Origin: an uncultured Prevotellaceae bacterium
GTDB lineage: Bacteria > Bacteroidota > Bacteroidia > Bacteroidales > Bacteroidaceae
NCBI GenBank assembly: GCA_947168395.1
Contig: CAMVLT010000010.1
Span: 24,909 to 88,908, forward strand
Direction of reading: 5' to 3'
Length of the DNA: 64,000 nucleotides
Within the stretch, counting starts at the first letter, position 1; every line of letters starts with the position of its first letter. The notes below the pieces were generated by a model. It had not been told where the DNA came from and did not search any database. It saw only the letters and a program-made list of their open reading frames with translations. Of the stretch, positions 57,134-64,000 are shown one piece after another. A program made the position numbers and the translations under genes.

Positions 57134-58069
57134 ATGAAAAGACAATTACTCATGCTGGCTATGGCAGTGGCCACAATGACTGCCTCCGCACAGGTGGTGC
57201 TTTGGGATGGTGAGGACAAGGAAGTGAACAGCGACGGCGGCTTTTGGAACCGCGCCGACCCCACCGTGGTCGACGACAATGGCAACAAATGCCTCAAGGT
57301 GACGCTAAAAGCCAACCCCGATGGTTGGGATAAGGAGCACTGCAATGCCGCCCTGCCCTTAGGCGATGTGGACTTCAAGGCCCTGCGGCGCCTGACAATG
57401 CGCGTCAAGATGAGCCTGAACCACAACGTGCTGGTGAAACTGGTGAAGGATGGCGACGGCGGCTACGCTACCGGGCGATGGTTCTGGTGTGGCGATGCTG
57501 ACCAGTGGAACATCCTGACCTTCGAGTTCGCCGCCGGTCCCGACAGCGAGAAGATCACCGACACCGCCAACACCGTGCTGGAGATTTGGCCCTTTGAAGA
57601 TGGTGGCGACGCCCTGGCCAATGTGGGGCAGACCATCTATATCGACGACATCAAGATGGAAGGCACGATGGTCAATGGCAAGGGCCTCCACGCATACGCC
57701 GACAATTCACTGACGGGTGAGGTCGTGGTGACGGGTGTCATCGGCAAGGGCAGCTATCAGTGTACGTGGAATGGCGACTGGCATCCCGAAGCCTACGACG
57801 ACTATGCCCTGCTGGCCGCTAAGCTGGCTCCCACTGCAACCAAGCTCGACGTGACTGCTGCCGGTCGTTGGGACGAAGATTGGAATGTTATCAAGGCCAA
57901 GTGTCCTGGCATTGAAATCGTCACGGAACAAAGCACCGCTGTCAATACATTGCGCACAGCACGTCCTGATGCAGCCCGTGTGTTCACCACCCTCTCTGGT
58001 CAGCGTGTCGCCAACATCAATACCAAGGGTGTTTACATCATCGACGGAAAGAAAGCCGTGGTCAAGTAG
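57134..58069 (+). CDS. Secreted carbohydrate-binding-like protein with C-terminal motif
   Basis: The 311-residue protein has a signal peptide (MKRQLLMLAMAVATMTASAQ) and a galactose-binding-like beta-sandwich (about 21-180; VVLWDGEDKEVNSDGGFWNRADP, LRRLTMRVKMS, TIYIDDIKMEG), then a second beta-rich part and the shared tail (TLSGQRVANINTKGVYIIDGKKAVVK). No catalytic motif is seen, so binding of the fructan or a cell-wall glycan is the best guess. It follows GH32 in the locus. Confidence 0.65.
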   Translation: MKRQLLMLAMAVATMTASAQVVLWDGEDKEVNSDGGFWNRADPTVVDDNGNKCLKVTLKANPDGWDKEHCNAALPLGDVDFKALRRLTMRVKMSLNHNVLVKLVKDGDGGYATGRWFWCGDADQWNILTFEFAAGPDSEKITDTANTVLEIWPFEDGGDALANVGQTIYIDDIKMEGTMVNGKGLHAYADNSLTGEVVVTGVIGKGSYQCTWNGDWHPEAYDDYALLAAKLAPTATKLDVTAAGRWDEDWNVIKAKCPGIEIVTEQSTAVNTLRTARPDAARVFTTLSGQRVANINTKGVYIIDGKKAVVK

Positions 58070-58074
58070 CTGCG

Positions 58075-58464
58075 ATGCTGCCGAACGGCGGCTACCGTGC
58101 ACCCACCATCGGCATGATACAGGAGGACTTCTACGTGACGTGGAACTTCATCTACACGGGCACGCCCTTCACGCTGCGTTTGAAGGCATGGGCTGAGAAG
58201 CTCGACAGGGTGAAGGGCGAACTGACGGTTCAGAAAAACATCGACGAACTCTACGACTGGACGGCCCGCCGCATGGAGGACGCCAGGGAGAACGACTCGC
58301 GGGCTGACGAGATGCTGCTGAAGCGCTGTGCCTACCACGGGCTGAACTTCGCCGCTGGGCGACGACAGGCAGGCTGGAGCCTCGAGGTCGAGTTATCGCA
58401 AGACGGGGAAGCTGATGCTGTAGTGTACCAATGTACCATTGTACCATTGGCGAACTTCCTATGA
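58075..58464 (+). CDS. Hypothetical protein, possibly the 3' remnant of a larger gene
   Basis: The 129-residue frame starts five bases after the previous stop and ends just before a strong terminator. It has no signal peptide; it is helical and charged (LRLKAWAEKLDRVKGELTVQKN, WTARRMEDARENDSRADEMLLKR). The frame is open upstream of the ATG in the overlapping frame. I do not recognise a family. The lack of a proper N-terminus and its position suggest the tail of a gene whose front was replaced by 57134-58069, but a genuine small gene is possible. Confidence 0.4.
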   Translation: MLPNGGYRAPTIGMIQEDFYVTWNFIYTGTPFTLRLKAWAEKLDRVKGELTVQKNIDELYDWTARRMEDARENDSRADEMLLKRCAYHGLNFAAGRRQAGWSLEVELSQDGEADAVVYQCTIVPLANFL

Positions 58465-58468
58465 AAAG

Positions 58469-58519
58469 AAGCCCCACCCAAGTCCTCATGAGGAGAGGCT
58501 TGGGTGGGCTTATTTTTTT
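58469..58519 (+). terminator. Intrinsic terminator of the first fructan operon
   Basis: A long GC-rich stem (CACCCAAG with CTTGGGTG plus flanks) with an inner palindrome TCCTCATGAGGA and a following T7 run. Confidence 0.9.
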
Positions 58520-58738
58520 GCGAGGCTTTTATTTTTTGACGCACTTTAGGTTCCGCTGCAACTGCTGGGTGGAGCTGGCGCCCGTTCAGTCCCTGCGACC
58601 ATCACTATTTTCTCCGCATGAGTCAGTAGGTGTGTATGAGTAAGGTAATTTTAACATTTGCCGCTTGTTGCTTTCGATAATTCTTACTACCTTTGCACAC
58701 AAAGAAGTATGAAGACATCAATAAAGATCAAAAGCAAT

Positions 58739-60295
58739 ATGAAATTAAAAGCATTACTACTCCTGGCTGCCGTATTCGTAGCCAATCACGGCATGGCTCA
58801 GACTGCTGAGGCATCGCAAAGACTGACAAAACTGTCAGAGTTAGGCAATAGCACAGTTTATGAATTCAACTATCCGTCAGTCAGCTGTTCTGGGCAGCCT
58901 ACTGTGCTCTCGGCGGCACTCGTAGCCTGGACACCGGGGGAGCCGGAGGAGAAAGATAGCATCGAGAGTGTACACATCTACAGCCATGCCACCATCGGCA
59001 GTGACGACGAGCGCCCCACCACCAAGGGATTCTCCAAAGAGCTGACGGCGCTGCAGACGCTGCCCCGCCGAACTTACGGCGATCTTACGGATGACATCAG
59101 CACCGACTTTGTGGGCCGCTGCATCATCATTGCACCCGACTATGAGGGCTATGGCGCGACCAGAAGCCTGCCGCACCCCTATCTCTCGCAGCGGCTCACG
59201 GCGCGTCAGGTGCTGGATGCCCTTGAATACGGACTCAAACTCTATCGGCAGCAGGCTGCTGAGAAGATTGACTCCAACCAGCTGCTGCCGTTAAAGAGCG
59301 ACTGGCGCACGTTTGGCTTAGGTTTTTCGCAGGGGGCGGCAGTCACGCTGGCCTTGCAGCGGCTCATCGAGGGCGAGGGGCTGTCCGAGCAGTATCATTT
59401 CCAGGGAAGTGTCTGCGGCGACGGTCCCTACGACCTGGTGGAGACCATGCGCTACTACTTTGAGGACGACGGCACCAGCTACGGTGCAGAAACCGATCAC
59501 CGCAAGGGTATGATTACCTATCCTGCAGTAGTGCCGCTTATTATAAAAGGTATGTGCGACACATACCCCGAACTGGCCGGCTACGGCTATGGCGACCTAC
59601 TGACGCAGCAACTGCTCGATACGGGTGTGCTGGGCTGGATAGACAGCAAGCAGTACACAACCTCGGAAATGGCCAGCATGTGGTATGACCAGTTGGAAGA
59701 GGGGCGTGACACGCTCGACCGCCACTATTCGCCAGAGCAGATGGCTGAGCTGTTTGACACACCGAGATGGGGCAAGGTCTGGGGACATGCCGACAAGATG
59801 TTCACACCAGCCACATACGCCTATCTGAACGATGCTTCCAACTTCTCGACCGTGCCCGAAAAGGCTGAAAATGCCCAGCAGGCCCTGCACCGTGCCCTGG
59901 CCGAAAACTCGGTGGTCAAGGGGTGGGAGCCGCAGCACCGCATACAGTTCTATCACTCACGTTCCGACATGGTGGTGCCCTTCGGCAACTACCTGTCCTT
60001 CCGCGATGCGCATCCCGACGGTGAGAACACCCTCTACCGGCTCAACGACACGTTCAGCAACGATGACCATATAGACGCTGCCACGCTCTTCTTCCTGAAT
60101 CTGACCGTCACCGGCTCGCTGGCTGCCCACTACCAGTGGATTAACGAAGGCTACATTCCCACTGGCATCAAGGAGGCGGTTGCCGTTTCTTCACGTCCCG
60201 ACGGCTGGTACACCATCGACGGTCGCCGTCTAAATGGCAAGCCCACGGAGAAGGGAATCTATATAAATAACGGCAGGAAGATTGCCGTTAAATAG
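58739..60295 (+). CDS. Secreted alpha/beta hydrolase (lipase/esterase-like) with C-terminal motif
   Basis: The 518-residue protein has a signal peptide (MKLKALLLLAAVFVANHGMAQ) and an alpha/beta-hydrolase fold: CIIIAPDYEGYGATR, nucleophile elbow GFSQG, and late Asp/His candidates (FYHSRSDMVVPFGN, SNDDHIDAA). It ends in the shared tail (YTIDGRRLNG...KGIYINNGRKIAVK). It resembles secretory-lipase-like proteins; in this locus it may remove acyl groups from the fructan or act on another substrate. The promoter TACCTTTGC (58688-58696) rules out the frame opening at 58658; the ATG at 58709 is a possible alternative. Confidence 0.75.
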   Translation: MKLKALLLLAAVFVANHGMAQTAEASQRLTKLSELGNSTVYEFNYPSVSCSGQPTVLSAALVAWTPGEPEEKDSIESVHIYSHATIGSDDERPTTKGFSKELTALQTLPRRTYGDLTDDISTDFVGRCIIIAPDYEGYGATRSLPHPYLSQRLTARQVLDALEYGLKLYRQQAAEKIDSNQLLPLKSDWRTFGLGFSQGAAVTLALQRLIEGEGLSEQYHFQGSVCGDGPYDLVETMRYYFEDDGTSYGAETDHRKGMITYPAVVPLIIKGMCDTYPELAGYGYGDLLTQQLLDTGVLGWIDSKQYTTSEMASMWYDQLEEGRDTLDRHYSPEQMAELFDTPRWGKVWGHADKMFTPATYAYLNDASNFSTVPEKAENAQQALHRALAENSVVKGWEPQHRIQFYHSRSDMVVPFGNYLSFRDAHPDGENTLYRLNDTFSNDDHIDAATLFFLNLTVTGSLAAHYQWINEGYIPTGIKEAVAVSSRPDGWYTIDGRRLNGKPTEKGIYINNGRKIAVK

Positions 60296-60309
60296 ACTCG
60301 TATGAGAAC

Positions 60310-62490
60310 ATGAAGCCCGTCTTACACCTTATTATATTATGTGGACTGACGCTGCTGCTGGCGGCTTGCAGTTCAGGCAAGCACTACCGTATTTCGGTGC
60401 TGCAATGCTCGGCGGGCAACTGGCGCTACAAACTGAACAATGAACTGCTGGCCGCCCAGCACCTCTACGACCAGGACGTGGAAGTGGAGATACTGAACTG
60501 CCACGACCGTAGCGACGTGCAGGTGAGGCAGATTGACAGTCTGCTCAATGAGGATGTGGACCTCCTGGTGGTGGCGCCCAACGAATATGCCGAGGTGGCA
60601 CCCGCCCTACGGCGTGCCAAGGAGCGCGGCAAGCCCGTCATCCTGTTCGACCGCAAGGCCGACACCGACGACTATACGGCCTTCATCGGCGGCGATAATG
60701 AGGACGTGGGCCGTCTGGCCGCCAACTATGCGGCGCATCTGGTGAAAGCGGGCGGGGGACACAAAGTGCTTGAGATTACCGCCCTGCAGAGCACATCGCC
60801 ATCGCGCGACCGCCACAAGGGTTTCGAGCAGGCCATCGGCCAGCACCCGGAGGTGGACTACCATTGCGTCTTCAGCAACTGGGACGACCACCGCACGGAC
60901 ACCATAGTACGGCAGGCTTTGCAGAGCGACAACCGCCCCGACGTCATCTTCTGCCACAGCGACTTCATGGCCCGCGGTGCTTCATGGGCGGTGAAGGATG
61001 CTGGGTTAGAGGGCCAGGTGAAGATTATCGGCGTTGACGGTCTGCCCGGCCCCGGCGAGGGCATTGAGGGTGTGGAGCAGGGATGGCTGGCGGCCACCTG
61101 CGTTTATCCCACCCCGGGCGAGCTGATAGTGCGGCTGGCGCTCGACATACTGGAGGGCAAGCCATACGAGCGCAACAACGTGCTGCAGAGCATGGTCATC
61201 ACGCCGGAGAATGTCAATATGGTGGCCCTTTACAGCAAAGAACTGCAAAAACAGGGCAGTCAGCTGCTAACCATCCAGGACAAGTTAGAGGAGTATTTCG
61301 GCCTCTACAACATGCAGAACAAGATTATCTGGGCTGCTGTAGCCGTCATCGTGCTGCTTGTGGTGGCTGTGCTGCTCACGTGGCGCGGCGTGGTGCAGAT
61401 ACGTGCCGCCCACCGCCGCCAGAAGGCCCTGAACCGTGAGCAGAAACTCTTCTACACCAATGCCAGCCACCAGCTGAAGACGCCGCTGACGCTCATTGCC
61501 GGACCCGTAAGCCAGCTACTGCAGCGCAAAGCCGTAAAGGGCGAAGACCTGCAACTGCTGGAGATAACCGAGCGGAACATCTGCCAGATGGAGAACGTAC
61601 TGTCGGACGTGCTCAAATTCGGTAAGGACACCAGCCAGCCGGCAGTCGACGACCATACGGCTCAGGGCATCATGCAACAGCAGGCAGCTGCCATCGTGGA
61701 GAAGGAACACCTCGGCATGCTGAAGCAGGAGGACACCGAGGAACTGTCGAACATCCTCATCGTCGACGACAACGCCGACATGCGCCACTATCTGCGCACC
61801 CTGTTAGCCTCGCGCTTCTATGTGCTTGAGGCCCCCGACGGGCAGAGCGGCCTGCAGCTGGCCCGCGAGAGCGTGCCCGACATCGTCATATCGGATGTGA
61901 TGATGCCCGTGATGGACGGTCTGCAGTTCTGCCAGCGACTGAAGCAGGACTTCATCACCAGCCACATTCCCGTCATCCTGCTCACAGCCCGCAGCACCGA
62001 GGCCCAGCAGATGGAGGGCTACGAGCACGGTGCCGACGCCTACATGACCAAGCCCTTCCGCGCCGACCTGCTCATCAGCCGCATCGACAACCTGCTGCGC
62101 AGCCGCCAGCAGTTGCAGGCGGTGTTCAAGGGTGGACAAGCAGATGCCAAGGAGGTGAAGCTCACCACGCAGGACAAGCTATTCATGGACCACCTGCGCG
62201 ACGTGGTGAGAGAGAAGATGGCAAACCCGAAGCTGAAAATGGACGACCTGGGCGACGACCTGGGCATCAGCCGCGTGCAGCTCTATCGCAAGGTGAAGGT
62301 GCTCACGGGCCTCTCGCCAGTGGAGCTGCTGAGGGAGATGCGCTTAGAGCGTGCCAAGACGCTGCTCAACAGCACCACCAAGACGGTGGCCGAGATAGGC
62401 TACGAGGTAGGCTTCACGACGCCCAGCTATTTCACCACCTGCTTTAAGAAGCAATTCGGCAAACTGCCCATGGAGTTCAGGGCAGAATGA
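60310..62490 (+). CDS. HTCS-like sensor regulator lacking the HATPase domain
   Basis: The 726-residue protein has a lipobox-like signal (LLAAC, Cys20), a periplasmic sugar-binding domain (about 25-310) clearly paralogous to that of 47345-48898 (RISVLQCSAGNWRYKLNNEL, GVDGLPGPGEG), a membrane helix (about 339-357), HisKA with His387 (NASHQLKTPLTLIAGP), a receiver with Asp529 (IVISDVMMPVMDG) and an AraC domain (about 620-726). Only about 40 residues separate HisKA and receiver; the ATPase domain with N and G boxes is absent. It cannot phosphorylate itself as drawn. It lies directly upstream of the second susC. Confidence 0.88.
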   Translation: MKPVLHLIILCGLTLLLAACSSGKHYRISVLQCSAGNWRYKLNNELLAAQHLYDQDVEVEILNCHDRSDVQVRQIDSLLNEDVDLLVVAPNEYAEVAPALRRAKERGKPVILFDRKADTDDYTAFIGGDNEDVGRLAANYAAHLVKAGGGHKVLEITALQSTSPSRDRHKGFEQAIGQHPEVDYHCVFSNWDDHRTDTIVRQALQSDNRPDVIFCHSDFMARGASWAVKDAGLEGQVKIIGVDGLPGPGEGIEGVEQGWLAATCVYPTPGELIVRLALDILEGKPYERNNVLQSMVITPENVNMVALYSKELQKQGSQLLTIQDKLEEYFGLYNMQNKIIWAAVAVIVLLVVAVLLTWRGVVQIRAAHRRQKALNREQKLFYTNASHQLKTPLTLIAGPVSQLLQRKAVKGEDLQLLEITERNICQMENVLSDVLKFGKDTSQPAVDDHTAQGIMQQQAAAIVEKEHLGMLKQEDTEELSNILIVDDNADMRHYLRTLLASRFYVLEAPDGQSGLQLARESVPDIVISDVMMPVMDGLQFCQRLKQDFITSHIPVILLTARSTEAQQMEGYEHGADAYMTKPFRADLLISRIDNLLRSRQQLQAVFKGGQADAKEVKLTTQDKLFMDHLRDVVREKMANPKLKMDDLGDDLGISRVQLYRKVKVLTGLSPVELLREMRLERAKTLLNSTTKTVAEIGYEVGFTTPSYFTTCFKKQFGKLPMEFRAE

Positions 62491-62522
62491 AATACGAAAA
62501 ACTATAAAGAGTCTTTCAATAT

Positions 62523-62596
62523 TGTTACATGTAACATTATTCTTAGTCACAGAACGATAAGTTTCAGCCATTTGCGCGTTTGATCAGTACTTTTGC
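62523..62596 (+). promoter_or_regulatory. Operator-like palindrome and promoter of the second susC
   Basis: TGTTACATGTAACA (62523-62536) is a perfect palindrome. GAACGAT (62552-62558), TTTGCGCG (62571) and TACTTTTGC (62588-62596) follow at the same distances as before the first susC: 35 bases from palindrome to TTTG and 17 from TTTG to TACT. Confidence 0.7.
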
Positions 62597-62642
62597 GGTA
62601 GTTTTTTGAAACATATCGTATTAACTAAAAACGTAAAAGCAA

Positions 62643-64000
62643 ATGGAAAAAACAAAGAGATTCTTGCTCAGCTTCCTGGCTCTGATGTTTTGTACAATAA
62701 TGTACGCGCAGACGGAGATTACAGGAACGGTGGTCGATGATTTCGGCGAAGGAGTCATCGGAGCCACGGTGAAAGAGAAGGGCACCAGCAATGGTGCCGT
62801 GACTGATTTCGACGGCAACTTCAAGGTGAAAGTGGCCAAAGGCGCCATGCTGGTCATCACCTACATCGGCTACGACCCAGTGGAGATGCCTGCCGCCAAT
62901 GGCATGAAGGTGCAACTGAAGGAGAACGCCTCGCAACTGGCCGAGGTGGTGGTGACGGGTTACCAGACCCAGCGCAAGGCCGACCTGACGGGTTCGGTGG
63001 CTGTGGTGAAGACCGACGAGCTGAAGACGTCGAGCGACACCGACCCCATGCGCGCCCTGCAGGGTAAGGTGCCAGGCATGACCATCACCAGCAACGGCTC
63101 ACCTGTAGGTGCTGGTACCGTCCGCATCCGTGGCGGCGGTTCGTTCAACTCGTCGCAGGACCCCCTGTTCATCATCGACGGTGTGCCCACCACTACCAAC
63201 CTGAACACGCTGAACATGAACGACATCGAGTCGATGCAGGTGCTGAAGGATGCTGCCTCGGCCTCTATCTACGGTAGCCGCGCTGCCAACGGCGTGATTA
63301 TCATCACCACCCGTAGCGGCAAGAAGGGCGACAAGGTGAAGGTCGACTTCTCGGCTAACCTCACCACCCAGTTCTACAACAAGCAGACCATGATGAAGCT
63401 GGCCAACACCTCGGAGTACGCCACCGCCATGGCTCAGGCTGCCATGAACGACGGACTAGACCCCGAGCAGTATGCCAACAACTACGGGCTGACACTCAAC
63501 GCCGCCGCCGGTAAGCAGATACAGGCATACGACCCCGCCACGGGCCAGATGCGCCAGTTCACCGTGAACGGCCTTTACGACGGCTATATGAACTCGAAGA
63601 AGACCATGCGCTTCAGCGATACCGACTGGCTCGACGAGATAAGCCGCACCGGTTTCTCGCAGAGTTACGACCTCAGCCTCTCGAACGCTACCGAGAAGGC
63701 ATCGGCACTTGTCTCTTTCGGCTATAAGAAGAACAACGGCATACTGAAATACACCAACTTCGAGAGCTTCTCGGGGCGCATCAACACCAGCTACAAGGTG
63801 AACAAGATTGTCACCGTGGGCGAGAACGCCACCATCACCTACAGCGACCAGGTGGACTGCCAGCCCTTGGAGAACGCCCTGAAGATGGCTCCCACACTTC
63901 CCGTATATGAAGAGGACGGCGAGACCTTCTCAGGCCCTGTAGGCGGCATGAGCGACCGCCAGAACCCCCTGCGCGAACTCTACCACAACCGCGACAACCG
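62643..64000 (+). CDS. SusC/RagA-family transporter (3' end outside window)
   Basis: The first 452 residues are present: signal peptide (ending IMYAQ), carboxypeptidase-like domain (EITGTVVDDFGEGVIGATV, ITYIGYDPVEM), plug (AEVVVTGYQTQRKADLTGS, VRIRGGGSFNSSQDPLFIIDGVP) and first barrel strands. It is a paralogue of the susC at 49056, closest in the N-terminal and plug regions, and shares its promoter layout. It continues to the window's end in an open frame; a susD should follow. Confidence 0.93.
   Translation, partial: MEKTKRFLLSFLALMFCTIMYAQTEITGTVVDDFGEGVIGATVKEKGTSNGAVTDFDGNFKVKVAKGAMLVITYIGYDPVEMPAANGMKVQLKENASQLAEVVVTGYQTQRKADLTGSVAVVKTDELKTSSDTDPMRALQGKVPGMTITSNGSPVGAGTVRIRGGGSFNSSQDPLFIIDGVPTTTNLNTLNMNDIESMQVLKDAASASIYGSRAANGVIIITTRSGKKGDKVKVDFSANLTTQFYNKQTMMKLANTSEYATAMAQAAMNDGLDPEQYANNYGLTLNAAAGKQIQAYDPATGQMRQFTVNGLYDGYMNSKKTMRFSDTDWLDEISRTGFSQSYDLSLSNATEKASALVSFGYKKNNGILKYTNFESFSGRINTSYKVNKIVTVGENATITYSDQVDCQPLENALKMAPTLPVYEEDGETFSGPVGGMSDRQNPLRELYHNRDN

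Overview
The window looks like a Bacteroidales chromosome, most likely Prevotella or a close relative. It has SusC/SusD pairs, hybrid two-component regulators fused to AraC domains, Bacteroidetes-type promoters (TAnnTTTG at -7, TTTG near -33), very few Shine-Dalgarno sites, and several secreted proteins sharing a short C-terminal motif. No rRNA operon, CRISPR array or complete insertion sequence was seen. One tRNA is present, tRNA-Arg(CCU).

Layout. 1-3.8 kb: the end of a secreted protein, a DUF2851 protein, three very small membrane-protein genes on the minus strand, and an Rpn-type (PD-(D/E)XK) nuclease gene bracketed by two 144-bp direct repeats exactly 1200 bp apart. 3.7-9.7 kb: a 58-residue peptide gene downstream of a 1908-residue secreted Ig-like protein. 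9.9-11.8 kb: a STAS-like/HATPase gene pair followed by a repeat-rich gap. 11.8-18.3 kb: housekeeping genes (GNAT, OmpA, a methyltransferase, a LOG-family protein, a flavodiiron protein, a PfkB kinase). 18.3-21.5 kb: a TPP riboswitch controlling a TonB-dependent receptor and a PnuC-type transporter, a thiamine-uptake unit.

21.5-39.8 kb is an enzyme cluster without SusC/SusD. It holds a propeller-type hybrid regulator, two GH127 beta-L-arabinofuranosidases, two GH97 enzymes with a retaining-type Asp, and three secreted HExxH metalloproteases. My inference is that it takes apart hydroxyproline-rich plant glycoproteins such as extensins, which carry beta-L-arabinofuranose and Ser-linked alpha-galactose. 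39.9-44.5 kb holds an ECF sigma/anti-sigma pair whose outer-membrane partner has lost most of its barrel, and a BlaI/M56 pair whose M56 gene is frameshifted in a C-tract beside a perfect 40-bp inverted repeat.

44.5-47.3 kb: a structured terminator, an SGNH hydrolase, a 38-residue peptide gene with its own promoter and terminator, terC and the tRNA. 47.3-64 kb is a fructan-type polysaccharide utilisation region: regulator, SusC, SusD, DUF4960 binding protein, GH32, a secreted binding-like protein, an alpha/beta hydrolase, a second regulator and the start of a second SusC. The two regulators share a periplasmic sugar-binding sensor and AraC output but have lost kinase parts (HK and REC in one, the ATPase domain in the other). 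The two susC promoters share an operator-like layout with identical spacing.

Throughout, GC-rich palindromes and short simple repeats lie between genes and, unusually, in frame inside several genes.
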